NCBI RefSeq assembly: GCF_000702305.1
Contig: NZ_JNLC01000010.1
Location: 62,001-126,000 of the forward strand
Reading direction: 5' to 3'
DNA length: 64,000 nt
Source of the DNA: Allobosea sp. 117
Lineage (GTDB): Bacteria; Pseudomonadota; Alphaproteobacteria; Rhizobiales; Xanthobacteraceae
In this document: positions 53,742 through 62,408 of the stretch, one piece after another
How the letters are laid out: each line of letters begins with the position of its first letter
Position numbering within the stretch: the stretch's first letter is position 1
Position numbers and translations under genes: made by a program
The notes under the pieces: generated by a model
The model's database searches: none
Told to the model about the DNA's origin: nothing
Seen by the model: only the letters and a program-made list of their open reading frames with translations

Positions 53742-54365
53742 ATGACCGAACGCCTTCTCGTCCTCGTCCGGCATGGCCAGAGCGAGTGGAACCTGAAGAA
53801 CCTCTTCACCGGCTGGCGCGATCCCGACCTCACGCCGCTCGGCGTCGAGGAGGCGAAGATGGCGGGCAGGCGGCTCAAGGCGGAGGGTTACCAGTTCGAT
53901 CTCGCCTTCACCTCGGCGCTGTCGCGGGCGCAGAAGACGCTCGACCTCGCGCTGGTCGAGCTCGGCCAGACAGGGCTGCCGGTCACCCGCGACCTCGCGC
54001 TGAACGAGCGCGACTATGGCGATCTCTCCGGCCTCAACAAGGACGACGCCCGCGTCAAATGGGGCGAGGAGCAGGTGCTCATCTGGCGCCGCTCCTACGA
54101 CGTGCCCCCGCCCGGCGGCGAGAGCCTGAAGGACACGGTGGCGCGCACGCTGCCCTATTACGTCACCGAGATCCTGCCCAAGGTGCTGCAGGGCAACCGC
54201 GTGCTGGTGACCGCGCACGGCAATTCGCTGCGCGCGCTGATCATGGTGCTGGAGAAGCTCTCGCCCGCTAGCATCATGAAGCGCGAGCTCGCCACCGGCG
54301 TGCCGGTCATCTACCGGCTGCGCGCGGATTCGACGGTCGAGAGCGTCATCGACCTCGCCGCCTAG
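53742..54365 (+). CDS. gpmA: 2,3-bisphosphoglycerate-dependent phosphoglycerate mutase
   Basis: 207 residues, the short alphaproteobacterial form. [20 protein letters not shown] carries the phosphohistidine His11; [20 protein letters not shown] and [16 protein letters not shown] hold the other catalytic residues. It interconverts 3- and 2-phosphoglycerate. It follows dapB by 17 bases, the usual neighbour in Rhizobiales. The long frame from 53217 runs over dapB and is rejected. Confidence 0.95.
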   Translation: MTERLLVLVRHGQSEWNLKNLFTGWRDPDLTPLGVEEAKMAGRRLKAEGYQFDLAFTSALSRAQKTLDLALVELGQTGLPVTRDLALNERDYGDLSGLNKDDARVKWGEEQVLIWRRSYDVPPPGGESLKDTVARTLPYYVTEILPKVLQGNRVLVTAHGNSLRALIMVLEKLSPASIMKRELATGVPVIYRLRADSTVESVIDLAA

Positions 54366-54380
54366 GTTTGGAAAAGCCTC

Positions 54381-54453
54381 ATCCCGGACGGCCATGGGCC
54401 GATCCGGGATCGACTGTTCGCTCCCGATGACCGGCTCCGGTCAGCCGGTCATC
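54381..54453. terminator. Two hairpins between convergent gpmA and ada-like genes
   Basis: ATCCCGGA (54381-54388) pairs with TCCGGGAT (54403-54410), with inner CGGCC/GGCCG arms; then GATGACCGGC (54426-54435) pairs with GCCGGTCATC (54444-54453), reaching into the ada-like stop region. Both could act as bidirectional terminators, though U-tracts are lacking. Confidence 0.5.
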
Positions 54454-55358
54454 ACCTGGCCCGCCTCCCAGCCGAGTATGGCGCGCTTGCGCGTCAGGCC
54501 CCAGTGATAGCCGGTGAGGTCGCCGTTCTTGCCGAGCACGCGATGGCACGGGACGACGAAGGAGATCGGATTCTTGCCGACCGCCGCACCGACCGCGCGC
54601 GCCGCCTTGGGCGAGCACACCTGCCCGGCGATGGTGGAGTAGGTGGTCGCCTTGCCCATCGGGATGCGCATCAGCGTCTCCCACACCCGCACCTCGAAGT
54701 CGGTGCCGATGAAGACGATCCTCAGCGGGTCGTCCGGCTGCCAGGTGGTGGGGTCGAATATGCGCGCCGCATAGGGGCGGGTGGCGATCGGGTCCTCGAC
54801 ATAGGCCGCGTTCGGCCAGCGCCGGCGCATGTCGGCGAGCGCCGCGTCCTCCTCGCCCTCGTCGGCGAAGGCGAGGCCGCACAGGCCACGCGGCGAGACC
54901 ATCGCCAGCGCCATGCCGAAGGGCGAGGGGTGGAAGCCCCAGCGTATGACGAGCCCGGCCGCGCCGGTCTTCCATTCGCCGGGGGAGAGCGATTCATGCA
55001 CGACGAACAGGTCGTGCAGCCGCCCCGGGCCGGAGAGCCCGACCTCATAGGCGGCGTCGAGCACATTGTCGGATTCGGCGAGCACGCGCCGCGCCGCGTC
55101 GAGCGTCACCGCCTGGAGGAAGTCCTTCGGGGTGAGCCCGCACCAGCGGCGGAACAGGTCGGTGAGCGCGCGGGGGGATACGCCGGCGGCGCGGGCGATC
55201 GCCTCGACCTCCGGCTGGTCACGGAACGACTTGTTCACGAAGGCGACCGCGCGGCGCACGACCTCATAGTCGGCGGCGGCGATGTGAAGCGGGGTGGCCT
55301 GATCGAAATTTGGGGCTAGCACGGTCTCGTTCTCCTGCTGCTTGCCCCATATGACCAT
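54441..55358 (-). CDS. AraC/Ada-type methylated-DNA-protein-cysteine methyltransferase
   Basis: 305 residues from the ATG at 55358. An AraC-type HTH (about 33-125: VEAIARAAGVSPRALTDLFR, RWCGLTPKDFLQAV) is followed by the Ada-specific intermediate region (WGFHPSPFGMALAMVSPRGL) and the alkyltransferase domain with active-site Cys271 in FVVPCHRVLGKNG. It removes O6-alkyl groups from guanine. The N-terminal phosphotriester-sensing domain with its zinc cysteines, present in E. coli Ada, is absent, so methyl-induced activation would have to differ. A GTG at 55379 is an alternative start. Confidence 0.9.
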   Translation of the reverse strand: MVIWGKQQENETVLAPNFDQATPLHIAAADYEVVRRAVAFVNKSFRDQPEVEAIARAAGVSPRALTDLFRRWCGLTPKDFLQAVTLDAARRVLAESDNVLDAAYEVGLSGPGRLHDLFVVHESLSPGEWKTGAAGLVIRWGFHPSPFGMALAMVSPRGLCGLAFADEGEEDAALADMRRRWPNAAYVEDPIATRPYAARIFDPTTWQPDDPLRIVFIGTDFEVRVWETLMRIPMGKATTYSTIAGQVCSPKAARAVGAAVGKNPISFVVPCHRVLGKNGDLTGYHWGLTRKRAILGWEAGQVMTG

Positions 55359-55412
55359 GGGTTGCACGCCCCCGCCCACCCGATTTCGACGCCGGCTCCG
55401 GAACCTGAATTC

Positions 55413-55488
55413 AGAGCCCTTTCCGATCAGGTGGGATCACCTGATCGACAGGAAAGTGCTTTCGATCAACTTTCGCGGAAAATGCTCC
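55413..55488. repeat. Dispersed intergenic palindromic repeat, copy B
   Basis: Shares AGAGCCCTTTCCGATCAGGT, the CCTGATCGACAGGAA block, GTGCT and the closing GCGGAA.ATGCTCC with copy A (17506-17618), but is shorter by the middle section. GATCAGGTG (55425-55433) pairs perfectly with CACCTGATC (55438-55446). It abuts the stop of the DUF2244 gene. Confidence 0.75.
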
Positions 55489-56006
55489 TAGGGCGCGCTA
55501 CGCGCGATGCCGCGCTTGGCGTCCGCCAGCGCGTGCGACAGCCCCCGCGCGAGGTCCTCCCGCGCTTCCGGGTGCAGGAAGGACCCGACCTCGGTGAGGA
55601 TGCCGCGCGAGAGCAGGCCCACATGCTGCAGGCCGAACTCCTCGTGCCGCTCGGTCTCGAGCCGCGTCCATTGCGGGTTCATCTCGGTGTCGCGGGTCGC
55701 GCCGTCCGGCGCGACCTTCCGCACCCGCAGGAGGCTCGGCGTGACGGTGATCTCCTCGCGCGCCCGGGCGGAGCGGAAATTCATGCGGAAGGCGATGTAC
55801 ATCGCCAGTACGTCGAGCCCGAACAGGCCGAAGATCGGCCAGGCGCCCATGAGCAGGAACGCCATGCCGCAGACGAAGCTCACCCCGCCGATCAGCGCCA
55901 TCACCACGATGAAGCCAGTGCGGTTCAGCGAGCGATGGGGCGACAGCCGCGCCTCGTAGAGCATCGGCTCGCCGTCAGCTTCGGTCGGGAGCTTGGCGGT
56001 GTTCAT
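55488..56006 (-). CDS. DUF2244 domain-containing membrane protein
   Basis: 172 residues. MLYEARLSPHRSLNRTGFIV starts the domain; two membrane segments follow (about 30-52 and 54-72: VVMALIGGVSFVCGMAFLLM and WPIFGLFGLDVLAMYIAF). The rest (EEITVTPSLLRVRKVAPDG, LEVTERHEEFG-like region) is a PH-like cytoplasmic domain. Function unknown; it occurs beside nth in many Rhizobiales. Its ATG lies 22 bases from the divergent nth start, so at least one promoter must overlap coding sequence. Confidence 0.85.
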   Translation of the reverse strand: MNTAKLPTEADGEPMLYEARLSPHRSLNRTGFIVVMALIGGVSFVCGMAFLLMGAWPIFGLFGLDVLAMYIAFRMNFRSARAREEITVTPSLLRVRKVAPDGATRDTEMNPQWTRLETERHEEFGLQHVGLLSRGILTEVGSFLHPEAREDLARGLSHALADAKRGIARSAP

Positions 56007-56028
56007 GGTCGCCCACTATACGTCAGTC

Positions 56029-56943
56029 ATGGCACGAACGCCGAGAGATTCGACACCGCCCCGCAAGGCCGAGACCCCGACCGCCGCGCGGCGAGCCGGA
56101 AAGGTGGCTGCCGTGAAGGCCGCTGCCGGAAAGGCTGCTGCCAAGTTCGCCACCGGCAAGACGGCTACCGGCAAGACGGTTGCCGGGAAGCGCGCCACTG
56201 CATCGCCTGCCGTGGAGCTGGTGGCCGGTACGTCGGAAGCCCCCCGCCCGCGCCGCCGCGCGGTCGCCAATGCGGCCGCCGCCGCGGTCGGCCACGGTTT
56301 CCGTCCCTGGACGGAACGAGAGGTGACCGAGGCTTTCAGCCGCTTCGAGGCGGCCGATCCGGAGCCCAAGGGCGAACTCGACTATCGCGATCCCTTCACC
56401 TTGCTGGTCGCCGTCGTGCTCTCCGCGCAGGCCACCGACGCCGGCGTCAACAAGGCGACCCGCACGCTGTTCGCCGACGCGCCGACGCCTGAAGCTATGG
56501 TGGCGCTCGGCGAGGAAGGTGTCGCCCGCCACATCCGCACGCTGGGGCTCTATCGCGGCAAGGCGAAGAACGTCGTCGAGCTCTCGCGCCGGCTGATCGC
56601 CGAGCATGGCGGCAAGGTGCCGCGCGACCGCGTGGCCTTGGAGGCGCTGCCCGGCGTTGGCCGCAAGACGGCAAACGTCGTGCTCAACATCGCCTTCCAC
56701 ATGCCGACTATCGCCGTCGACACGCATCTGTTCCGCGTCGCCAACCGCACCGGGCTGGCGCCCGGCAAGACGCCGCTGGAGGTGGAACTGGAGCTGGAGC
56801 GGGTCATTCCCGACCGCTTCAAGCTGCACGCCCATCACTGGCTGATCCTGCACGGGCGCTACATCTGCAAGGCGCGCCTGCCGGACTGCCCGCGCTGCCT
56901 TATCGCCGATCTGTGCCGATGGCCGGAGAAGACGCCGGCGTGA
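56029..56943 (+). CDS. nth: Endonuclease III Nth with basic N-terminal tail
   Basis: 304 residues from the ATG at 56029. Catalytic core: HhH LEALPGVGRKTANVVLN with Lys213, Asp231 in VDTHLFRVANRTGL, and the 4Fe-4S loop Cys280-x6-Cys287-x2-Cys290-x5-Cys296. It is a bifunctional glycosylase/AP lyase for oxidised pyrimidines. Ahead of the core is a tail of about 90 residues rich in Lys and Ala with repeated AAGKAAAKF, ATGKTATGK, TVAGKR units, resembling histone H1-type tails. The tail may aid DNA binding. The 3' end overlaps the convergent EI24 gene by 44 bases. Confidence 0.95.
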   Translation: MARTPRDSTPPRKAETPTAARRAGKVAAVKAAAGKAAAKFATGKTATGKTVAGKRATASPAVELVAGTSEAPRPRRRAVANAAAAAVGHGFRPWTEREVTEAFSRFEAADPEPKGELDYRDPFTLLVAVVLSAQATDAGVNKATRTLFADAPTPEAMVALGEEGVARHIRTLGLYRGKAKNVVELSRRLIAEHGGKVPRDRVALEALPGVGRKTANVVLNIAFHMPTIAVDTHLFRVANRTGLAPGKTPLEVELELERVIPDRFKLHAHHWLILHGRYICKARLPDCPRCLIADLCRWPEKTPA

Positions 56944-57613
56944 CCGGCGCGGCGGCCAGCGGCGCGAGGCGCTTGTGCAGCCGCACCATGAAGATGGTGG
57001 CGAAGACCGGGGTGACGAGGTTCAGGATCGGCACCGAGACCACCACGGCGATGATCAGCCCGGCGAGAAAGATCGTCACCGCGTGGCGCTTGCGCAGCGC
57101 CGCCGCGTCCTCCTCGCTGCGGTAGCGCATCGCCGCGAGCTGGAAATATTCCCGGCCGAGCAGGTAGCCGTTGGCGACGTAGAAGACGATGAGGTTGACG
57201 CCCGGCACCAGCAGCAGCAGGAGCGCGACGATGTTGACGAGCAGCGTCACGCCGAAGAACCGCAGCGAGAGGATCACCGAGCGCGCGATCGGTACCGCCC
57301 GGCCTTCGGGCTCGGAGGGGTATTGGCTGCGCTCCACCGCGCCGGCGACGTCGTCGAGGAACAGGCCGGCGATCAGCGAGGTGACCGGCGGCACCAGGAA
57401 GATCGCCGCCACGAAGATGCCGAGCCCGGCCGCGATGTCGAGCGCCAGTTCCGCCCAGCCGAGCGAGAGATTGACGAAATGCGTCAACGCGGCGTGGCCG
57501 GCGATGCCGAGCACGATCAGCAGCCCGATGGCGAGGCCGATCGAGCGCAGCAGCACGCGGCGATATTCCGGCGCGAAGGTCAGGGCGAAGGCACGGAAGG
57601 CATCGGCGATCAT
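56900..57613 (-). CDS. EI24/CysZ-like membrane protein
   Basis: 237 residues from the ATG at 57613. Four membrane segments (LAIGLLIVLGIAGHAALTHF, AAGLGIFVAAIFLVPPVTSL, LLVNIVALLLLLVPGVNLIV, IFLAGLIIAVVVSVPILNLV). VPPVTSLIAGLFLDDVAGAV and YFQLAAMRYRSEEDAAALR fit the EI24 domain of CysZ sulfate channels, though no sulfur-assimilation genes are near. It converges with nth. Its promoter region is the repeat-rich stretch to the right. Confidence 0.82.
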   Translation of the reverse strand: MIADAFRAFALTFAPEYRRVLLRSIGLAIGLLIVLGIAGHAALTHFVNLSLGWAELALDIAAGLGIFVAAIFLVPPVTSLIAGLFLDDVAGAVERSQYPSEPEGRAVPIARSVILSLRFFGVTLLVNIVALLLLLVPGVNLIVFYVANGYLLGREYFQLAAMRYRSEEDAAALRKRHAVTIFLAGLIIAVVVSVPILNLVTPVFATIFMVRLHKRLAPLAAAPVTPASSPAIGTDRR

Positions 57614-57736
57614 GGAGGGGTTCCGGTGCGGGGCCGCCCCTAGGTAGGTGCGGAGAGAAGGCAACTCAAGGCATGCATCCATGTGCGGAACAAGGCCGGC
57701 GCGGCGGGGCCCGCCGTCCGCGCGAACGGGGCGCTT

Positions 57737-57817
57737 GACTCGCAGTGGTTGTTTTCGAGCCCGATTCGGGAATCATGATTCGTTCCTGCGAACGAAACGT
57801 GATTCAAAACATGATTC
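57737..57817. promoter_or_regulatory. Cluster of six GANTC methylation sites
   Basis: GACTC 57737, GATTC 57763, GAATC 57770, GATTC 57777, GATTC 57801 and GATTC 57813 lie within 81 bases; GAATCATGATTC (57770-57781) is a perfect 12-bp palindrome. GANTC is the CcrM site of alphaproteobacteria and is rare in GC-rich DNA. The block lies between the divergent EI24 and FAD-oxidoreductase genes, inside a 467-base stretch without a gene. Confidence 0.65.
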
Positions 57818-57894
57818 GGAACAGTGGGTTAAGGGGTGTTGCCGGGTTGCGGGTTTTCAGCGCTCAGCACGTCATGTCGGCCAAACGCGAGCGA

Positions 57895-58002
57895 CGTCAT
57901 CCTGAGGTGCCCGGCTATCGGCCGGGCCTCGAAGGAGGCGCGTCCCCGCGCGCGCATTGACCATCCTTCGAGGCTCGCTGGCGCTCGCACCTCGGGATGA
58001 CG
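57895..58002. repeat. Rhizobiales-type inverted repeat element
   Basis: CGTCATCCTGAGGTGC (57895-57910) pairs with GCACCTCGGGATGACG (57987-58002), with an inner pair GCCTCGAAGGA (57926-57936) and TCCTTCGAGGC (57964-57974). The whole element could fold into one 108-base hairpin. Related arms occur at 49941-50068. Such elements are widespread between genes in Hyphomicrobiales. Confidence 0.75.
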
Positions 58003-58080
58003 GCGTGTGACTGCATCCGCATCGACTTCGTTCTCCGGCGCCCGCGTGGTAGCTTTCCCGCGTTCCGCTTCCAGGTTGCC

Positions 58081-59424
58081 ATGACGTCGCTTCCGCGCCC
58101 CAGCCGCCGTGCCTTCCTCGCCGCCTCGGCCTCGGCGCTCATCTTGCCGAGATTCGCCGCGCCCGCATTCGCCCAATCGTCCGCGGGCGACGTCGATGTC
58201 GCCATTATCGGCGGCGGGGCAGCCGGCATCGCGGCGGCGCTGAAGGTCGCGGCATCCGGCCGGAGCCATGTGCTGATCGAGGCCGGAAAGCGTCTCGGCG
58301 GCCGGGCGGCGACGGTCGAGGCCTTCGGCCTGCCGTTCGATCTCGGCGCCAACAGGTTCGCGCGCACCGAGAGCGGGCTTGCCGATGCCGCCGAGGCGGC
58401 CGGCCTGCCGCTCGTCAATGTCCCCTCCGCCCGCCGGCTCTATCTCGGCGGCCAGCAGGCGAAGGAGGGCCAGTATGACGACTTCGCCGCCGCCATCGGC
58501 CGAACCGAGCGCGCCATCGCCGCCACCGCCGATGCCGGCCGCGACATCGGCGCGGCGAGCGCGCTGCCGGATGCCGGCGTCTGGACGGCGACGGTCGCCG
58601 CCGTGCTCGGCCCGCTCGGCTGCGGCAGGTCGCTTGCCGAGGTCTCGACCCTTGATCTCGCCCGCCGCGACCCCGCGCCTGACGACGTCACCAGCGCGAT
58701 CGGCGTCGGGGCGCTGCTGCAGCGCCTCGCAGCGCCGCTAAACGTGCGGCTCGGCGCGAAGGTGACGCGGATCGATACCGGCGGCCGGCTCGCCGTCATG
58801 GCACTGGAGGGCGGCGGCACGCTGCGGGCCCGCACCGTTATCCTCGCGGTGCCGGCGGCGGTGATCGCGGCCGGCGCCATCCGCTTCAATCCGCCTCTGC
58901 CGGCCCGGCTGGCCGGTGCCTTCCGCGCCTATCCGTCCGGGCTGATGGAGCATGTCGGCTTCCTGCTGCCGGGCAATCCGCTGGACCTCGCGCCGGACGA
59001 GCTCGTCGACGTGAAGGCCGGCACCACGCCGCCCGGAGCGCTCTATGCGCGGGTGGGCGGCACGGACCTGCATGTCGCGGTGTTCGGCGCCGACACGGCG
59101 GCCGAGATCGCCGCCAAGGGCGAGCCGGCGGGTCTCGCGCTGGCGCGCGGCTTCCTCGCCGCCTCGTTCGGCGCCACCGCCGCGGCGAAGGTGGAGAAGG
59201 TCGCGGTGTCGCGCTGGTCGACCGATCCGCTGATCCGCGGCGCCATGGCGGTCGGCACGCCCGGCGCCGGCGCGGGGCGCCGCGCCTTCGCCGAGCCGGT
59301 CGGCCGGCTGACGCTGGCTGGCGAGTACACCTCGCTCGACGGCTGGGGCACGCTGGCCGGCGCCTTCGCTTCCGGCGAGATCGCCGCGGAACGGGCCATA
59401 CGGGTCACCGGCGGCCCGGCCTGA
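58081..59424 (+). CDS. Tat-exported FAD-dependent amine-oxidase-like protein
   Basis: 447 residues from the ATG at 58081. A Tat leader (PSRRAFLAASASALILPRFA, AFAQ) is followed by the FAD fold DVAIIGGGAAGIAAALKVAA and the GG-motif LIEAGKRLGGRAATVEAFGL. The C-terminal LAGEYTSLDGWGTLAGAFAS, then GEIAAERAI, is typical of flavin amine oxidases. It is predicted to be periplasmic and to oxidise an amine; polyamines are possible given the neighbourhood but not shown. The last 90 codons are duplicated downstream. The frame extending to 57997 lacks a leader-compatible start. Confidence 0.87.
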   Translation: MTSLPRPSRRAFLAASASALILPRFAAPAFAQSSAGDVDVAIIGGGAAGIAAALKVAASGRSHVLIEAGKRLGGRAATVEAFGLPFDLGANRFARTESGLADAAEAAGLPLVNVPSARRLYLGGQQAKEGQYDDFAAAIGRTERAIAATADAGRDIGAASALPDAGVWTATVAAVLGPLGCGRSLAEVSTLDLARRDPAPDDVTSAIGVGALLQRLAAPLNVRLGAKVTRIDTGGRLAVMALEGGGTLRARTVILAVPAAVIAAGAIRFNPPLPARLAGAFRAYPSGLMEHVGFLLPGNPLDLAPDELVDVKAGTTPPGALYARVGGTDLHVAVFGADTAAEIAAKGEPAGLALARGFLAASFGATAAAKVEKVAVSRWSTDPLIRGAMAVGTPGAGAGRRAFAEPVGRLTLAGEYTSLDGWGTLAGAFASGEIAAERAIRVTGGPA

Positions 59425-59749
59425 GCCGGGCTAAGCCTCCGGTGTTCAGCCGCGCCGCCTCGTTCGGCGCCACCGCCGTGGCGAAGGTGGAGAAGGTCGC
59501 GGTGTCGCGCTGGTCGACCGATCCGCTGATCCGCGGCGCCATGGCGGTCGGCACGCCCGGCGCCGGCGCGGGGCGTCGCGCCTTCGCCGAGCCGGTCGGC
59601 CGGCTGACGCTGGCCGGCGAGTACACCTCGCTCGACGGCTGGGGCACGCTGGCCGGCGCCTTCGCTTCCGGTGAGATCGCCGCGGAACGGGCTATACGGG
59701 TCACCGGCGGCCCGGCCTGAGCCGGGCTAAGCCTCCGGTGTTCAGCCGC
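59157..59749. repeat. 296-bp tandem duplication spanning the end of the FAD gene and of pheT
   Basis: Bases 59157-59452 and 59453-59749 are about 98% identical: I count five differences (at second-copy positions near 59479, 59575, 59614, 59672, 59692). The unit holds the last 88 codons of the FAD gene, its stop, the spacer and the final bases of pheT (TTCAGCCGCGC). A CGCCGCCTCG microhomology lies at the junction. Confidence 0.93.
59454..59720 (+). pseudogene. Duplicated 3' fragment of the FAD amine-oxidase-like gene
   Basis: Encodes the same C-terminal sequence as the intact gene (SFGATAVAKVEKVAVSRWST through ERAIRVTGGPA) but has no start codon with a ribosome site, no FAD-binding half, and begins right after the stop of the parent gene. 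Compared with the parent there is one amino-acid change (Ala to Val in TAAAKVEK) and four silent ones. It is a relic of the tandem duplication. Confidence 0.85.
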
Positions 59750-62147
59750 GCAGCGTCGCGCCGGTCTTCCTCGCGACTTCCGCCACGATCTTGCCCGCCA
59801 CCGCCTCGATCTCGGCGTCGGTCAGCGTCTTCTCACGCGGCTGCAGGGTGACCGAGAGGGCGACCGACTTCTTGTCGGCGTCGATGCCGGGGCCTTCATA
59901 GACGTCGAACACGTTCACCGCGGTGATCAGCTTGCGGTCGACGCCGGCCGCCGCCTTCACCATGTCGCCCGCCGCGACCGTGCGCGGCACGATGAAGGCG
60001 AAGTCGCGCTCGACCGGCTGGAAGGCGGAGAGCTCCAGCAGCGGCTTCACCCGCGTCGCCCGCGCCTTGGGCTCGGGGATGCGGTCGAGCACGATCTCGA
60101 AGCCGACCAGCGGACCCTCGGCGTCGAGCGCCTCCAGCACCGCCGGATGCAGCTCGCCGAAATGGCCGATCACGTTCGGACCGAGCCGGAAGCTCCCCGA
60201 ACGGCCGGGATGGTACCAGCCCGGCGCGTCGGTCGAGATCTGCAGATTGGCCACCGGCGCGCCGCAGGCGGCAAGCAGCGCGGTGGCGTCCGCCTTGGCG
60301 TCGAAGGCATCGACCGGGCCGGCCTTGCCGGACCAGTGCCGGCCGGCGCCGGCCGGCCTGGCGGTGGCGCGGCGCAGGCCCGTCGCCACCATGGACTGGT
60401 CCTGCGGGCGGTCGCCCCGGAACACCTGGCCCACCTCGAACAGCGCGGTGTCGTCATAGCCGCGGTCGGCATTCGCCTGCGCCGCGCGCACGAGGCCCGG
60501 CAGCAGGCTCGGGCGCATGTCGGAGAGGTCGGCGGCGATCGGGTTGGCGAGCGCGAGCTCGGGCGCGCCGCCGCCGAACAGCTCGGCCTCGGCCTTCGGC
60601 ACGAAGGACCAGGTGACCGCCTCAACCATGCCTCGGGCGGCGAGCGCGCGTTTCGCCTTGCGGGTGCGAAGCTGCAGCGTGGTCAGCACCGGCTTGCGCG
60701 CCGTCTCGTCGCGCGGGAAGGGCGTCGAGGGCACGCGGTCGAGGCCGATGATGCGCACCACCTCCTCGACGAGATCGGCCTTGCCCTCGATGTCGGCGCG
60801 CCAGGAAGGCGGCGTCACCTCGATGGTGCCGCCGATGCCGGCGACGCCGAAGCCGAGCTTCTCCAGCGTTTCGACCTGCTCGGCGTCGCTCGCCTCGAGG
60901 CCGGTGAGCTTGGCGGTGAGGGCGAGCGGGAAGTCGATGGTCCGCGCCGTCTCCGGCACGGTGCCGGCCACCACCACCTCGGACGCCTCGCCGCCGCAGA
61001 GCTCGAGGATCAGCCGTGTCGCGATCTCCAGCCCGGGCAGCATCATCGCCGGGTCGACGCCGCGCTCGAAGCGGAAGCGCGCATCCGAATTGATGCCGAG
61101 CTTTCGGCCGGTCTGCGCGATGTTGATCGGCTCCCACAGCGCGGATTCGACCAGCACGTCGGTCGTCGTCTCGTCGCAGCCGGTCTCCTCGCCGCCCATG
61201 ATGCCGGCGAGCGAATCGACGCCGCGCGCGTCGGCGATCACGCACATGGTCTCGTCGAGCGTGTAGGTCTTGCCGTCGAGCGCCAGCAGGCTCTCCCCGG
61301 CATGGGCGCGGCGCACCACGAGATGGCTCGTCACCTTGGCGGCGTCGAACACGTGCAGCGGGCGCGAGCGGTCGATGGTCATCAGGTTGGTGACGTCGAC
61401 CAGCGCGTTGATCGGGCGCAGGCCCACGGCGCGCAGCTTCGCATGCAGCCAGTCCGGCGAGGGGCCGTTCCGCACGTCCCTGATCAGCCGCAGCGCGAAG
61501 GCGGGGCAGGGCGCGCCCTCCGCGATGGCGATGGAGACCGGGCATTCGAAGCGGCCGGCTACCGGCAGGAAACGCGGGCTCGCCAGCGTGCCGATCCCGG
61601 CGGCGGCGAGATCGCGCGCGATGCCGGCGACGCCGAGGCAATCGGCGCGGTTCGGTGTCACCGCGATCTCGATCACCGGGTCGTTGAGGCCGGCCCAGTC
61701 GACATAGGAGACGCCGACCGGCGCGTCTTCGGGCAGGTCGATGATGCCGTCATGGTCCTCGGAGAGCTGGAGCTCGGCCGCCGAGCACAGCATGCCGCGG
61801 CTCTCGACGCCGCGGATCGTGCCGATGCCGAGCGTCATGTCCTTGCCGGGGATGTAGGTGCCGGGCGGCGAGAACACGCTCTTCATGCCGGTGCGCGCGT
61901 TCGGCGCTCCGCACACCACCTGCACCGGCTCGCCCGAGCCGGTGTCGACCATGCAGACGCGCAGCTTGTCGGCGTTCGGATGCTGTTCGGCGGAGATCAC
62001 ATAGGCGATCGAGAAGCCCTTCAGCTTCGCCGCCTTGTCCTCGACGCCCTCGACCTCCAGCCCGATGCGGTTCAGCGCATCGGTGACGTCATTCAGGGTG
62101 TAGTCGCCGGCAAGATGCTCGCGCAGCCAGGAGAGGGTGAATTTCAT
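59742..62147 (-). CDS. pheT: Phenylalanine-tRNA ligase beta subunit
   Basis: 801 residues. N-terminal tRNA-binding (EMAP-like) domain, B3/B4 editing domain ([20 protein letters not shown]), B5 domain, catalytic-like core and the C-terminal FDX-ACB anticodon-binding domain ([20 protein letters not shown]). Pairs with PheS. The last codons overlap the duplicated segment described nearby, which left a second copy of the pheT tail downstream. Normally pheS and pheT adjoin; here they are separated by a small foreign-looking ORF whose stop lies three bases before the pheT start. Confidence 0.97.
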   Translation of the reverse strand: MKFTLSWLREHLAGDYTLNDVTDALNRIGLEVEGVEDKAAKLKGFSIAYVISAEQHPNADKLRVCMVDTGSGEPVQVVCGAPNARTGMKSVFSPPGTYIPGKDMTLGIGTIRGVESRGMLCSAAELQLSEDHDGIIDLPEDAPVGVSYVDWAGLNDPVIEIAVTPNRADCLGVAGIARDLAAAGIGTLASPRFLPVAGRFECPVSIAIAEGAPCPAFALRLIRDVRNGPSPDWLHAKLRAVGLRPINALVDVTNLMTIDRSRPLHVFDAAKVTSHLVVRRAHAGESLLALDGKTYTLDETMCVIADARGVDSLAGIMGGEETGCDETTTDVLVESALWEPINIAQTGRKLGINSDARFRFERGVDPAMMLPGLEIATRLILELCGGEASEVVVAGTVPETARTIDFPLALTAKLTGLEASDAEQVETLEKLGFGVAGIGGTIEVTPPSWRADIEGKADLVEEVVRIIGLDRVPSTPFPRDETARKPVLTTLQLRTRKAKRALAARGMVEAVTWSFVPKAEAELFGGGAPELALANPIAADLSDMRPSLLPGLVRAAQANADRGYDDTALFEVGQVFRGDRPQDQSMVATGLRRATARPAGAGRHWSGKAGPVDAFDAKADATALLAACGAPVANLQISTDAPGWYHPGRSGSFRLGPNVIGHFGELHPAVLEALDAEGPLVGFEIVLDRIPEPKARATRVKPLLELSAFQPVERDFAFIVPRTVAAGDMVKAAAGVDRKLITAVNVFDVYEGPGIDADKKSVALSVTLQPREKTLTDAEIEAVAGKIVAEVARKTGATLRG

Positions 62148-62150
62148 GGT

Positions 62151-62387
62151 CTACTTGAACCCGTAGGTTTCTTTGAGGACATCAAACAGCTCTTTCGCTG
62201 CTTCTTCGCCCAGTTGAATAGTCTGGCTTAGCTTCCCGGGGTTCTCCCGATCGTCGGAGCCGTGCGTGTCGATCTGCACAATACGAGTTGACCCGGCTGT
62301 GTCGAAAACCTTTATCCGAGCAACAACTTGCGTTGGTTGTAGGGTTCCCTTTGAGTCTACTCGGGAAACTGATTTGATCCACGCCAC
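62151..62387 (-). CDS. Small low-GC ORF inserted between pheS and pheT
   Basis: 78 residues, starting with GTG at 62387 behind GGAGG at five bases. The sequence (MAWIKSVSRVDSKGTLQPTQ, then VQIDTHGSDDRENPGKLSQT, then GEEAAKELFDVLKETYGFK) resembles a family of about 80-residue proteins of unknown function, recalled as often misnamed in annotations; I could not verify this. By hand count 62151-62400 is about 52% GC, against roughly two thirds in the neighbours, and its codons (AAA, TTT, ATA, AGT) are atypical. It has a probable beta-rich core and C-terminal helix, no membrane segment. It was probably acquired horizontally. Confidence 0.78.
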   Translation of the reverse strand: MAWIKSVSRVDSKGTLQPTQVVARIKVFDTAGSTRIVQIDTHGSDDRENPGKLSQTIQLGEEAAKELFDVLKETYGFK

Positions 62388-62408
62388 GTCAGCCTCCGTT
62401 TAATCGCA

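Noticed and set aside
59442-59720. 92-codon ORF after the FAD gene as an independent gene
   Set aside because: It is a duplicated 3' fragment of the preceding gene without its own start signal.
62182-62382. Alternative 66-codon minus-strand frame inside the low-GC insert
   Set aside because: The other frame has the better GGAGG-GTG start and protein-like composition; this one is an out-of-frame shadow.
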